From Pseudoalteromonas piscicida (GTDB taxonomy: Bacteria > Pseudomonadota > Gammaproteobacteria > Enterobacterales > Alteromonadaceae), in NCBI RefSeq assembly GCF_002208135.1, contig NZ_CP021646.1, forward strand, positions 1,471,501 through 1,535,500: a stretch of 64,000 nt of DNA, in the 5' to 3' direction. The notes under the pieces are model-generated. The model was given only the letters and a program-made list of their open reading frames with translations, had not been told where the DNA came from and did not search any database. Made by a program: the position numbers and the translations under genes. This document shows, piece by piece, positions 1-8,758 of this stretch; the first letter of the stretch is position 1, and each line of letters begins with the position of its first letter.

Positions 1-2
1 AT

Positions 3-344
3 GCATTGGTAGACAGTAGTATCGACTCTGAGCCAGAATTCCCAGACATTGAACTGAGGGAATTACTTTTGGCGCTGTCGGAAGTGATGGCCCGAGCCAA
101 GACCTTTGAGCACCATCATATATCCGCAGAAGCACTTTCGACTCGAGAGCGTATGAGCTTTATATTGCAATTGCTACGAGAACAGAATAAGCCGGTAGAA
201 TTTGCGCGATTTTTTACCTTGGACGAAGGGCGCAGTGGTGTGGTGGTTACTTTTATTGCCATGCTCGAACTCATTAAGGAACAATTGGTTGACTATATTC
301 AATCAGCAACGGCAGCGTCGATTTACCTGCATTTAAAAGGCTAG
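3..344 (+). CDS. scpA: Segregation and condensation protein A, C-terminal part
   Basis: This is the last 113 or so residues of ScpA, the kleisin subunit that with ScpB and SMC or MukB-like partners compacts and segregates the chromosome. The gene enters from the left edge, so its start is not visible and the TTG at position 6 is an internal leucine codon. The fragment carries the winged-helix end of the family: the ELLLALSEVMARA stretch and an acidic/hydrophobic C-terminus that ends just before scpB. ScpB follows 53 bases later in the same direction, which is the standard gene order and supports the call. Identity rests mainly on this context plus the C-terminal pattern. Confidence 0.85.
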   Translation, partial: ALVDSSIDSEPEFPDIELRELLLALSEVMARAKTFEHHHISAEALSTRERMSFILQLLREQNKPVEFARFFTLDEGRSGVVVTFIAMLELIKEQLVDYIQSATAASIYLHLKG

Positions 345-397
345 GGGATGGCTGCAGCCTCTGCTATACTCCGCATTTTTATCTTCAAGCATAAAAT

Positions 398-985
398 ATG
401 AAAAGACGCGTTAGCGATGAACAACTGGTTGAATTGGTTGAAGCAGCGATTTTCGTTTCAGATAAGCCGTTATCTAAAAAGCGCTTAAAAGAAACGGTGC
501 TGGAAGATATCAGCGTGTCATCACCGCGTATTGAACAGGCACTGGAAACACTGGTAAATCATTATCAAACTCGCGGCGTAAGGCTGGTTGAGGTTGGTAC
601 CGGATATCGTTTTCAAGCTTGCCCTAGCTTGAGCCCTTGGCTAAGTAAACTGTGGCAGGAAAAAGCACCAAAATACTCACGTGCTACACTTGAGACTCTA
701 GCATTGATTGCTTACCGACAACCGATCACTCGAGGTGAAATTGAACAAGTTCGCGGCGTCACCGTGAGTTCCAATATTATCAAAAGCTTGATAGATCGCG
801 AGTGGATAAAAGTGGTGGGTTATAAAGAGGTACCGGGTAAGCCTGCATTGTATGCAACGACAAAACAATTTTTAGATTACTTCTCATTATCTGGTCTTGG
901 GGAATTACCTCGATTACCTGAACAACATAATGAGAAAATAGAACAGTTATTAAACGATCCTTCTGTGAGAGAACCATCTGAATGA
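398..985 (+). CDS. scpB: Segregation and condensation protein B
   Basis: ScpB is the kite-type dimeric partner of ScpA in chromosome condensation. The 195-residue protein has the two expected winged-helix domains. The first covers roughly residues 5-85, with the typical opening [14 protein letters not shown]. The second covers roughly 95-165, with the conserved segment [20 protein letters not shown], which is close to diagnostic of the family. The ATG start at 398 lies 53 bases after scpA. The stop overlaps the ATG of rluB in an ATGA tetranucleotide, so the two are translationally coupled. Length is normal for gammaproteobacteria. Confidence 0.95.
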   Translation: MKRRVSDEQLVELVEAAIFVSDKPLSKKRLKETVLEDISVSSPRIEQALETLVNHYQTRGVRLVEVGTGYRFQACPSLSPWLSKLWQEKAPKYSRATLETLALIAYRQPITRGEIEQVRGVTVSSNIIKSLIDREWIKVVGYKEVPGKPALYATTKQFLDYFSLSGLGELPRLPEQHNEKIEQLLNDPSVREPSE

Positions 986-1842
986 GTGAAAAACTACAAA
1001 AAGTATTGGCAAGAGCTGGCGTTGGCTCAAGACGTGAAATGGAAAAGTATATTGAGTCTAACCGCGTAAGTGTAGATGGAAAAGTTGCCAAGCTAGGAGA
1101 CCGAGTGGAAGAGACTTCGGTGATCCGTGTAGATGGACATGTTGTTAAAATAGAGCAGCAAGAAGAGCGCATCTGTCGCGTACTCATGTATCATAAGCCT
1201 GAAGGGGAGTTGTGTACTCGTCGCGACCCTCAAGGTCGTCGCACTGTATTCGATAGGCTACCAAAGTTAGACGGTGACCGTTGGATAGCAATTGGGCGAT
1301 TAGATATCAATACATCAGGTCTGTTGCTCTTTACCAATGATGGTGAGCTAGCTAATCGCTTGATGCACCCAAAATACGAAGTCGAACGTGAATACTCTGC
1401 TCGCGTATTTGGTGAAGTAACAAACCAAACGTTGCGTACATTAACCAAAGGCGTTGAGCTAGAAGACGGCCCTGCAAAATTCCTTAAGATTAAGCCTCTT
1501 GGTGGTGAAGGTCTGAATAAGTGGTTCAATGTAACGCTAACGGAAGGGCGTAATCGTGAAGTCAGGCGCCTTTGGCAGTCACAAGATGTTGAAGTGTCGC
1601 GTTTGATCCGTATCCGTTATGGTAAATTAGAGCTAAACAAGCGTTTGCCACAAGGTGGGTGGGAAGAATTAAAATTGGAAGATGTCAACTACTTACGTAA
1701 ATCGGTAAGCATGAGAGCCGAGCAGCAAACTAAGTTGTCGGTCATGCCAGAAAAGCGTAAAGACAAGCGCGCGAAAATTAATAAGATCCGCAAAGCGGTG
1801 AAAAAGCATAATCAAAGGGTCAAAACCCCAAGAAGAAAGTAA
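982..1842 (+). CDS. rluB: 23S rRNA pseudouridine(2605) synthase
   Basis: RluB isomerises U2605 of 23S rRNA to pseudouridine. The N-terminal S4 RNA-binding domain spans about residues 2-60 ([17 protein letters not shown]). The RsuA/RluB catalytic motif [13 protein letters not shown] puts the catalytic aspartate at residue 108. After about residue 240 there is a lysine/arginine-rich tail, common in RluB and thought to bind RNA. The start overlaps the scpB stop by 4 bases. A strong hairpin terminator follows at once. RluB rather than RluE/RsuA is chosen from the scpB context and the basic tail. Confidence 0.93.
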   Translation: MSEKLQKVLARAGVGSRREMEKYIESNRVSVDGKVAKLGDRVEETSVIRVDGHVVKIEQQEERICRVLMYHKPEGELCTRRDPQGRRTVFDRLPKLDGDRWIAIGRLDINTSGLLLFTNDGELANRLMHPKYEVEREYSARVFGEVTNQTLRTLTKGVELEDGPAKFLKIKPLGGEGLNKWFNVTLTEGRNREVRRLWQSQDVEVSRLIRIRYGKLELNKRLPQGGWEELKLEDVNYLRKSVSMRAEQQTKLSVMPEKRKDKRAKINKIRKAVKKHNQRVKTPRRK

Positions 1843-1855
1843 TTTAAGCTTTCTT

Positions 1856-1881
1856 AAAACACCAGCCTAGCTGGTGTTTTT
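1856..1881 (+). terminator. Rho-independent terminator after rluB
   Basis: The sequence AAAACACCAGC, loop CTA, GCTGGTGTTTT forms a perfect 11-bp stem followed by T residues, 14 bases after the rluB stop. Confidence 0.85.
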
Positions 1882-1902
1882 GTATTTGATAAGGAAATGC
1901 AA

Positions 1903-2307
1903 ATGAAAGAGACGTTTTCTGGTAGTTGTCTGTGTGGTCAGGTTAAGTATCTTGTAGAGGGCAACGCGCAGGGCTTTTATTTATGTCATTGTGAGTATTG
2001 TCAAAAAGACACCGGCTCTGCACATGCTGCGAATTTATTTTTTCAAAATGCTGCGCTAACTTGGCTCGCGGGAGAAAAGCTAATCACGCGCTTTACTTTA
2101 CCGAATACCAAGCACGTTAAAGCCTTTTGCGCTTGTTGTGGTTCTGCATTACCAAACGAGCAGTCTGTTGGTTTAGTCGTACCTGCCGGTAGTTTAGATG
2201 ATGCGCCGAGTATTACGCCAACTGCACACCTATTTATCGCGAGCAAAGCAAAGTGGGATGAAAAATTAGAACGGGTGCTGGCGTTTGAAACCTTGCCTAG
2301 AGCTTGA
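1903..2307 (+). CDS. GFA-family zinc protein (CENP-V/GFA fold)
   Basis: This is a small single-domain protein of about 134 residues of the glutathione-dependent formaldehyde-activating enzyme (GFA)-like family. The zinc-binding cysteines are visible: GSCLCGQVKY near the N-terminus, CHCEYC around residues 30-35, and FCACCGSALP in the middle. Most members have no proven reaction, so formaldehyde detoxification should not be assumed. The ATG at 1903 is preferred over 1897 because AAGGA at 1891 then sits at a normal distance. It stands alone between two terminators. A second GFA paralogue lies at 26308. Confidence 0.85.
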   Translation: MKETFSGSCLCGQVKYLVEGNAQGFYLCHCEYCQKDTGSAHAANLFFQNAALTWLAGEKLITRFTLPNTKHVKAFCACCGSALPNEQSVGLVVPAGSLDDAPSITPTAHLFIASKAKWDEKLERVLAFETLPRA

Positions 2308-2316
2308 ATAATATAT

Positions 2317-2345
2317 AAGGCTGCAATTGTGGGTTTGCAGCCTTT
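2317..2345. terminator. Bidirectional terminator between GFA gene and yciK
   Basis: AAGGCTGCAA and TTGCAGCCTT form a perfect 10-bp stem with an 8-base loop between two convergent genes, with A and T runs at the two sides. Confidence 0.75.
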
Positions 2346-2354
2346 AAGTACTAG

Positions 2355-3098
2355 TTAGTAGGTTTGGGCATCTAAAGATTGGCCATTAACCCCGATTGAG
2401 TCATCAGACATCAAGTACAGGTATGTTGGCATTAATTCTTTAGGTGTTTTGAGTTTATCTTTATCTTCACCTGGGAATGCTGATGCACGCATACTTGTTC
2501 TTGTTGCACCAGGATTAATGCAGTTGATGCGAATATTGGTTTTACCTACTTCTTCGGCCCAAGTTTGCATCATACCTTCGGTTGCGAATTTAGAGATTGC
2601 ATATGCTCCCCAAAACTCACGACCTTTACGTCCTACACCCGATGAAGTAAAGACGATAGAAGCGTTAGGCGCTTTTCTCATGACAGGGAATAGTGATTTA
2701 GTGATCACTGCTTGAGCAGTTACGTTTACCTTCATTATATTTTCAAAGGTTGAAACGCAAAAGTGCTCCATCGGTCCTAAAGAGCCTAGAATAGAAGCAT
2801 TATTTAGCAAGCCATCTAGCTTACCAAATTGCTGCTCGATAGTGGCTGCCAAGTCTCGGAAGTGTTGTTTGGTTGCACCACGTAAATCTAAAGGTACAAT
2901 TGCAGGCTGTGGGTAACCGGCGTTAACAATTTCATCATAAACCGCTTCTAGTTTACTGGTGGTTTTGCCCAATAAAATGACCGTTGCACCATATTTTGCG
3001 TAATTAATCGCCGCAACACGGCCGATGCCGTCGCCAGCACCTGTTACTAGTATCGTTTTATTCGCAAGTGCGTTTTCAGGAGCTTGATAAGTCTGCAT
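2355..3098 (-). CDS. yciK: YciK-family short-chain dehydrogenase/reductase
   Basis: This is an SDR of unknown substrate that resembles E. coli YciK over its whole length. The nucleotide-binding motif TGAGDGIGR lies near residue 20, followed by the NNASILG segment, a serine in FTSSGVGRKG and the catalytic YAISKFATEG (YxxxK). The C-terminal block INPGATRTSMRASAFPGED is typical of YciK. An upstream in-frame TTG at 3110 is possible, but the ATG at 3098 has GGAG at a good distance and matches the family N-terminus, giving 247 residues. It stands alone and converges on the GFA gene. It is a cytosolic NAD(P)H-dependent enzyme by family; the reaction is not known. Confidence 0.88.
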   Translation of the reverse strand: MQTYQAPENALANKTILVTGAGDGIGRVAAINYAKYGATVILLGKTTSKLEAVYDEIVNAGYPQPAIVPLDLRGATKQHFRDLAATIEQQFGKLDGLLNNASILGSLGPMEHFCVSTFENIMKVNVTAQAVITKSLFPVMRKAPNASIVFTSSGVGRKGREFWGAYAISKFATEGMMQTWAEEVGKTNIRINCINPGATRTSMRASAFPGEDKDKLKTPKELMPTYLYLMSDDSIGVNGQSLDAQTY

Positions 3099-3294
3099 TC
3101 TGGACTCCAATTAAGATGTTTGAGCTATTTTATCACAATGCGGTAGCAAGTTAGCGAATTTATTGTAAATATGGCTGGCGAAATAACAAAGTTTGAGTTA
3201 AGTTTAACTGGTCTAATGTCTTATTAAAAATGCAATTACATAGATTTAACGAGAATTATCACAATAATAATAAGATTATGTCGGAGCCTATACA

Positions 3295-5724
3295 ATGAAA
3301 AAAATGCTACTCTCACTCGCAGTATCAGCAGCACTCGCTGGCTGTGGAGGCGGTGAAACGTTAGAAGATGTAAAAAATGATACTACACCCGTTTCTCCAA
3401 CGATTTCTGTTAAATTTGATCCATCCGGTGGTGTGATCTCAGTTCCAAACGATATCCTTTTATCCGGCACTCAAGACGGTACCTTAAATCTACCTGACGA
3501 AATGTTAGGAGTGAAAGATGGTGAAGGTAACCCGCTGGTAACGCGTGCAAGCTACGCAAACCCAAGTATTGTGATTGGCGCCTTAGATGGTTGGTCGACA
3601 CAAATGCCTTATGTTATCGATATGACGACACCGAATGGTTTGACACTTGATGCGCAAAGCGTCATGACTCCGGGCGCTGTACGAATTTTTGAAGTTGCAA
3701 TGGGTGGACCATTACAAACCGACGAAGACTGTGCTCAGGTGCCTTCAGGTATCGCTTGTAAGCCAATTGCTGAATTACAATTTGGCCCTGATGGTGATTT
3801 CGTTACCATGGCTAATAGCACAGGTAATGGTTTAGTTATTATTCCAGTAAAACCATTTAAACCAGAAACTACGTATATCACTGTTTTGACCAAAGGTCTT
3901 AAAGACTCAAAAGGTCAAAGTGTAGATGCTTCTTCGACTTACACGTTGTTGCGCCAAGACGCGCCATTGGTAACTGATGCTCAGAAGTCTCTACAGGCTG
4001 TTATTCGTAGCTATGAAGAGGCGGTAACTGCAGCGGGCTCGGTGAGCAAAGAAGAGATTATATATACAGCTGCAATGACGACACAGTCGACAGGTCACGC
4101 ATTGGCGGCGACTAAGCAATTGTTAGCCGCTAAACTACAAGGCGGTGCTAACCCTGTTGTTGCTGTACCTGCACAACCGATGATCACCGTTGCAGATGCA
4201 CTTGTAGGAAAAGTGCCTGATGCTATTTTACCTGCTTTTAGAAGCGTGCGTTTATTGCAAGGTCAAATACAACTACCTCAATACTTATCACAACCAAAAA
4301 ATAAAGATATCTCTGCGCTAGCTGATACCTATTGGCAAGCACGTTGCGACAGCGCGGTGGCTGTCGCTGGATATGCAGCGCAAGCTGGTGGTTTACCAGA
4401 GCCTACAGAACCAAATGATATCGCTTGTAATACACTTTCCGGTGGAAAGTTGAGAGATTTAGGTTTAGATGGTACTAAGTTCTTGACTAAGTACAATCCA
4501 ATTCCTAAAGAGCAGTGGCTTGCTAATGTTCCTGTGCAAATCACAATGCCTGCGGATGAGTCTCAGCGCCCTGAAGGCGGCTGGCCTGTTGTTATCTTGC
4601 AACATGGTATCACTAGTAAAAAAGAAGACATGCTTGGCTTGACGTTGTCATTAACACAAGCTGGATTTGCCACAGTTGCGATCGATCACCCAATGCACGG
4701 TGCTCGCGGTTTAGATATCGATGGTGATGGCACTGATGATTTTAATGCCTCGACAGGTAGCGTGTTGTCCTACATGAACCTAACATCGTTGTTGGTTGCG
4801 CGTGATAACTTAAAGCAATCAGCAGCAGATTTAATGGGTTTACGTTTAGGCTTAAACTTCATCAATCTAGCATCTGGCGGTCAAGTTAACTTTAATACCC
4901 AGCAAGTTAGTTACTTAGGTCACTCACTAGGTTCTATTGTAGGCCCAAGCTTCCTCGCTCAAACCAATGCGCCATTAAATCCAGCAATTGATGGCTTCTT
5001 TAAAGTTGAGTCAGCAGCGCTTGCAAGTGGTGGTTCGGGCATTGCTAATTTCTTGATTGAGTCAAAATCATTTGGCCCGTTTGTTCAAGGCTCAGTGTTA
5101 AGCTCTGCAGGTAACCTAGCATCGCAAGCGTTTAATGCCTATCTGCAAGAAGGCGCAATTGCTGACTGTGGTACGTTTGCTGCGGATCAAAGCAAATATG
5201 TTTCTTGTGCATATGGAACATTTAGAGCGAATTTAGAAGCGGCTGGAGACACTGCGACATTAGCACTAATTGATGGTACGGTGACGCAGTTTGGTTTTGC
5301 AGCACAAACCGCATTAGGTAGTGCCGATCCACTTAACTATGCAGCTTCCGTGAAAGCGCTACAAACGCCAGTATATATGAGCGTTGTTACGGGTGGTGTT
5401 GATGGCAATGCAGCTGACTTGGTTATTCCTCCAACAACAGAACGTAGCTTCTTGTCTGGTAGCTTACCACTTGCTGGTTTCATGGGCTTAATGCCTGCAA
5501 GTGAAACACAAATGAGTCAAGACGGAACACCTGGAAGTTATGTAGTGAAGTTCTCTCAGGGTCACCATAGTTCAATCTTGACGACAGGCTTTGATGAAAA
5601 AGCCGGTGGCACAGCAGCGGGACACGCAGCGGCGTCAATCGAAATGCAAACACAAGTTGCAAGCTTCTTGAAGTCAAAGGGTTTGGTTTTGCAAGTATCT
5701 AACCCGGATGTTGTTGCAAACTAA
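3295..5724 (+). CDS. VolA/Pla-1-type extracellular lipase lipoprotein
   Basis: This is a large surface-type lipoprotein of 809 residues related to the Vibrio VolA lysophospholipase and Pla-1-type lipases. Residues 1-16 form a lipoprotein signal, with lipobox LAGC and a glycine-rich start to the mature protein. An alpha/beta-hydrolase region follows, with HG in VVILQHGITSKKED and the nucleophile elbow GHSLGS at residues 542-547 (Ser544). A late GHHSS (His757/His758) may supply the catalytic histidine. Known relatives cleave lysophosphatidylcholine or short-chain lipids so that the fatty acids can be used; this is family knowledge. The gene has its own GGAG ribosome site and a strong terminator, so it is monocistronic. 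Confidence 0.85.
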   Translation: MKKMLLSLAVSAALAGCGGGETLEDVKNDTTPVSPTISVKFDPSGGVISVPNDILLSGTQDGTLNLPDEMLGVKDGEGNPLVTRASYANPSIVIGALDGWSTQMPYVIDMTTPNGLTLDAQSVMTPGAVRIFEVAMGGPLQTDEDCAQVPSGIACKPIAELQFGPDGDFVTMANSTGNGLVIIPVKPFKPETTYITVLTKGLKDSKGQSVDASSTYTLLRQDAPLVTDAQKSLQAVIRSYEEAVTAAGSVSKEEIIYTAAMTTQSTGHALAATKQLLAAKLQGGANPVVAVPAQPMITVADALVGKVPDAILPAFRSVRLLQGQIQLPQYLSQPKNKDISALADTYWQARCDSAVAVAGYAAQAGGLPEPTEPNDIACNTLSGGKLRDLGLDGTKFLTKYNPIPKEQWLANVPVQITMPADESQRPEGGWPVVILQHGITSKKEDMLGLTLSLTQAGFATVAIDHPMHGARGLDIDGDGTDDFNASTGSVLSYMNLTSLLVARDNLKQSAADLMGLRLGLNFINLASGGQVNFNTQQVSYLGHSLGSIVGPSFLAQTNAPLNPAIDGFFKVESAALASGGSGIANFLIESKSFGPFVQGSVLSSAGNLASQAFNAYLQEGAIADCGTFAADQSKYVSCAYGTFRANLEAAGDTATLALIDGTVTQFGFAAQTALGSADPLNYAASVKALQTPVYMSVVTGGVDGNAADLVIPPTTERSFLSGSLPLAGFMGLMPASETQMSQDGTPGSYVVKFSQGHHSSILTTGFDEKAGGTAAGHAAASIEMQTQVASFLKSKGLVLQVSNPDVVAN

Positions 5725-5742
5725 GACATTTTTCGAGACTAT

Positions 5743-5769
5743 AAAAGGCCGCAACTAGCGGCCTTTTTT
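5743..5769 (+). terminator. Terminator after the lipase gene
   Basis: AAAAGGCCGC, loop AACTA, GCGGCC then a T6 run: a canonical intrinsic terminator 18 bases after the stop codon. Confidence 0.9.
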
Positions 5770-5827
5770 GTGTCTATTTAATATTGAGTTAAATGGGCCC
5801 CTTTATGAGCTAAATGAGGAGAACGAC

Positions 5828-6841
5828 TTGGCATTTTTGTTTGAATATGGGTTATTTCTAGCCAAGACAGTAACCATTATCTTTGGTATTGCAGTAGTCA
5901 TTATTTTGATGGTGGGAGCAAGCTCAAAACCGAAATCGAAAAAGGGCGAAATTGAAGTTACCGATTTAAGCGACAGTCTGTCGCAATCTAAACAACAGTT
6001 TTTGCAGCAAACGCTTGATAAAAAGGCGTTAAAAGCCCTAAATAAGTCACAATCAAAAGCGCAAAAAAATAAAGATAAAGATACAGAGAAAAATGTTTTT
6101 TATCTTGAATTTAATGGAAGTATGGACGCGCACGAAGTCGAGGGTTTAAGAGAAGAGATCAACGCTATTTTAACGATTGCAGATAAAGAAAAGGATCAGG
6201 TTGTAGTGTCTGTAGAAAGTGGTGGTGGGGTTGTTCACGGTTATGGACTTGGTGCATCGCAACTTACGCGCATTAAGCAAGCAGGTATTCCACTGACGGT
6301 CTGTGTAGACAAGGTTGCTGCAAGTGGTGGATATATGATGGCCTGCGTTGCAGATAAGATTATTGCAGCGCCATTTGCAATTATTGGTTCAATCGGTGTG
6401 ATTGCGCAGATCCCCAACTTCAATCGTTTATTGAAAAAGAATAACGTTGACTTTGAAATGGTAACCGCTGGTGAGTATAAGCGTACACTCACGCTGTTTG
6501 GTGAAAATACGGATAAAGGCAGAGAAAAGTTTAAAGAGGAGATTGAAGAAACGCATGGTCTGTTCAAACACTTTGTCTCTGACAATCGTACTGACCTTGA
6601 TATTGAGAAAGTGGCCACTGGAGAACATTGGTTTGGTACACAAGCGTTAGAACTTAAACTAGTCGATGAAATCTCAACCAGTGATGATTTACTCATGTCA
6701 CTAAATGAAAGTCACCAACTCTATAAGGTGGCTTATAAGGCTAAAAAAGGCGTTGCTGAGAAGTTTGGACTTCAGTTGGGGCTTGCCATTGAACGTTTCT
6801 CCGTTAAAGCGTTAACAAAACTAAATCAATCTAAATATTAG
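5828..6841 (+). CDS. sohB: Inner-membrane S49 peptidase SohB
   Basis: SohB is a signal-peptide-peptidase-like (S49) serine protease anchored in the inner membrane with a periplasmic catalytic domain. Residues 1-30 form the single N-terminal membrane segment (LFEYGLFLAK onward). A charged coiled stretch follows to about residue 90, then the S49 domain. The dyad is Ser166 in AASGGYMMAC and Lys218 in GEYKRTLTL, at the spacing seen in E. coli SohB. No ATG fits. The TTG at 5828 follows AGGAGA at 5817 and matches the family N-terminus, whereas an upstream in-frame TTG at 5768 lies inside the previous terminator. The resulting 337 residues is a normal length. Confidence 0.92.
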   Translation: MAFLFEYGLFLAKTVTIIFGIAVVIILMVGASSKPKSKKGEIEVTDLSDSLSQSKQQFLQQTLDKKALKALNKSQSKAQKNKDKDTEKNVFYLEFNGSMDAHEVEGLREEINAILTIADKEKDQVVVSVESGGGVVHGYGLGASQLTRIKQAGIPLTVCVDKVAASGGYMMACVADKIIAAPFAIIGSIGVIAQIPNFNRLLKKNNVDFEMVTAGEYKRTLTLFGENTDKGREKFKEEIEETHGLFKHFVSDNRTDLDIEKVATGEHWFGTQALELKLVDEISTSDDLLMSLNESHQLYKVAYKAKKGVAEKFGLQLGLAIERFSVKALTKLNQSKY

Positions 6842-6953
6842 TGATTGTTGTTCAGTTTATGTCAATAAACTTTATTTCAGACTGTTAATAACACTTTATG
6901 GTGGCGTTGTGTTCACAAAGCGCATGATGCCACGCTCTAAAAGAGAGGTTGTT

Positions 6954-7262
6954 ATGAATAAAGTTATTGTACTTTCCCTACTTACCTTTAGTCTGACTTT
7001 AGGTTTAAATCAGGCGAATGCAAAACCGGAGAAGTTACCGCCGGGCCTTGAGAAAAAGTTGCAGCAGGGCAAGCCACTTCCACCGGGTTGGCAAAAAAAG
7101 CTCCAAGTTGGAGAACGCTTAGATCCAGATATCTACGACCATGGCAAAGTGATTTATCGCGACAGAGATCGGGATTTGGTAACGATAAGCGTTGAAGGCA
7201 GGGTCATCAGGGTACTTGAAAACACCCTAGAAATTGTCGAAATTCTCAAAGGGATGAGATAA
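6954..7262 (+). CDS. Small secreted (periplasmic) protein of unknown function
   Basis: A 102-residue protein with a clear Sec signal peptide (MNKVIVLSLLTFSLTLG, cleavage after QANA), then a short mature domain rich in lysine and proline with two similar motifs, LPPGLEKKLQQG and LPPGWQKKLQVG, and a C-terminal beta-strand-like part. Such PPG-x-xKK repeats occur in small periplasmic anti-sigma/RcnB-like proteins of marine bacteria, but I do not recognise a specific family. The start at 6954 is chosen because GAGAGG lies 6 bases upstream and the signal peptide begins there; an upstream ATG would add a charged stretch in front of the signal. It is the last gene before the integron region. Confidence 0.7.
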   Translation: MNKVIVLSLLTFSLTLGLNQANAKPEKLPPGLEKKLQQGKPLPPGWQKKLQVGERLDPDIYDHGKVIYRDRDRDLVTISVEGRVIRVLENTLEIVEILKGMR

Positions 7263-7385
7263 TCTGAATTAGTTCAGACAGCGCTTGCAGGTAGTCATGT
7301 GCGAACTACGGACGGCCGCTTTACTGATGAGTTTTATTTCTTTAATGTAAACATTTAGCTAACTCAGTCCTGACCAAAAAACAAG

Positions 7386-8219
7386 CTAGAAAATTTTGCT
7401 CAAAGGGCTAACAACACCGTTTGCGCCTTGCTGTAAAACATGGGTATAAATCTGAGTGGTTTTAACGTCTGAATGGCCTAACTGAGCTTGTACTGTTCTA
7501 ATGTCTGCCCCACTTTGTAACAGATGTGTAGCAAAAGAGTGGCGAAAAGTGTGGGGCGTTACAAGCTTAGTAATATTTGTCTGCTTAAGCGCATTTTTCA
7601 CCGCCTTTCTAACACAAGTGTGATGAAAATGATGGCGCCGGATCTCGCCAGTCTCAGGGTCGGCGCTTAATTTATAAGACGGGAATAGTTATTGCCAAGC
7701 CAGTTACTTGTTAGCCGATGGATATTTACGAGCCAACGCGTTTGGCATCCAAACACCTGCATATTGCTCATTCTGTAAATCCAACTTTAGATACTCTTCC
7801 ACCTGAAGTATTTGGTTCCTAAGTAATGGGATCAACTCAGCAGCCAATGTAACAATTCGATGCTTGTTGCCTTTTCCATTCCATACTTGAATACATTTAT
7901 AGTCAAAATCAATGTCCTTTGTCCTAAGTTGCACAGCTTCCATAACCCGCAAACCACTACCGTACATTAACCCTGCAATTAGGTAATACCGTTTGGACAG
8001 ATGACTCATCAGTTGTTTTACTTCATCTGGCGTCATCACCACGGGTAATTTGGGTTGTTTTTTAGAGCGAACGAAATTCAAGTTTAGAGAAAGCTCATTC
8101 TTAATGATGTGTTTGTATAGAAAGACTAATGCATTTAATGCAGTTGCTTGAGTTCGAGGCGCTACATTACCTTTGAGCACGATATGATCCAAGTAAGTTG
8201 TTACCTCATTATCTCCCAT
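7386..8219 (-). pseudogene. intI: Integron integrase IntI, broken by two in-frame stop codons
   Basis: This encodes a tyrosine recombinase of the integron-integrase class. The minus strand reads continuously in one frame from GDNEVTTYL to the end, with two TAA codons at 7704-7706 and 7689-7691 inside a segment that otherwise reads [31 protein letters not shown]. IntI hallmarks are present: GSGLRVMEAVQLR (first catalytic Arg), the IntI-specific patch around [28 protein letters not shown] (second HxxR) and the [15 protein letters not shown] end with the catalytic Tyr. The usual N-terminal 45 or so residues (SAM-like DNA-binding part) are absent or unrecognisable upstream of 8219. Both defects make activity unlikely unless stop codons are read through. 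Confidence 0.85.
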
Positions 8220-8273
8220 TGAGGTGTAATGAATACATAATAAGCGCTGAGCAATGCAGGGAAAGCTTACATA

Positions 8274-8302
8274 ACACTAGCTAAACTGATTACACTAGCT
8301 AA
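8274..8302. repeat. Direct repeat of 11 bp upstream of intI
   Basis: ACACTAGCTAA occurs at 8274-8284 and again at 8292-8302, 18 bases apart, in the region where attI and the intI promoter would be expected. Direct repeats are a feature of some attI sites, but I cannot place the attI core here. Confidence 0.4.
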
Positions 8303-8381
8303 GAAAGTGAGAGCCTCCAAAAAGCAAACTCCTATAGCATAAACAACACCAACTCTGTCACACCGAGTAGGTAGCGGCTCA

Positions 8382-8440
8382 GTCCAACAAGCGATTATGC
8401 AACACAAACTGCGTGTCGCATAAATACTAAAATGTTAGGT
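8382..8440 (+). other. attC-like recombination site (59 bp)
   Basis: The outer box GTCCAAC (8382-8388) fits RYYYAAC, and GTTAGGT (8434-8440) fits GTTRRRY. Between them TTATGC-A-ACAC pairs with GTGT-C-GCATAA, leaving a 7-base loop, so the single strand folds into an imperfect hairpin with the unpaired bases typical of attC. The length of 59 bp is at the short end of the known range. The site lies upstream of the broken intI, on the side where cassettes insert. Confidence 0.65.
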
Positions 8441-8445
8441 TTCTA

Positions 8446-8723
8446 ATGAAAGAAGTCGAGTTTACCCACAAATTTTTATCAATAAAAACGGTATTCCGTT
8501 TAGCGAAAAAGAACATACAGGTGGCATCGAGCTAGATGTTAATAACAACACGGTTTACTTGTCAGGCGACAAAAGTGGCTTGTTGGCTTTAGCTTCAAAA
8601 TTAATTGAAGTGGCTAATTGTGATTTAGATGGTTACCACAAACATTTAGATGAAATTGAATTGCCAAATGTATCAATTAAGCCTGATAATCTAGAGCTTA
8701 ATATCGGTAAATCATATAGCTAG
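8446..8723 (+). pseudogene. Integron cassette gene, probably frameshifted; small Imm32-like protein
   Basis: A cassette lies between GTTAGGT (8434) and ACCTAAC (8735), which are exact reverse complements. Its gene would start with ATG at 8446 (reads MKEVEFT), but that frame stops at the TAG at 8533. The long reading frame, beginning within the 8460s (FINKNGIPFSEKEHTGG) and ending at the TAG at 8721, is offset by one base and has no start codon of its own. One missing base in the CCC or TTTTT runs at 8465-8477 would join them into a protein of about 92 residues. The pattern (strand, NNTVYLSGDKSGLLALASKL, GYHKHLD) recalls small Imm32-type immunity-like proteins, but this is only a resemblance. 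Confidence 0.5.
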
Positions 8724-8734
8724 GTGTAACCAAA

Positions 8735-8747
8735 ACCTAACACATAT
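8735..8747 (+). other. Left half of an attC interrupted by the IS element
   Basis: ACCTAAC (8735-8741, RYYYAAC) followed by CATAT(G) is the outer arm of the cassette's attC. Its partner arm, CATATG then GTTAG, lies at 10404-10419 on the other side of the insertion sequence. Confidence 0.6.
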
Positions 8748-8758
8748 GAACCTTCTCC

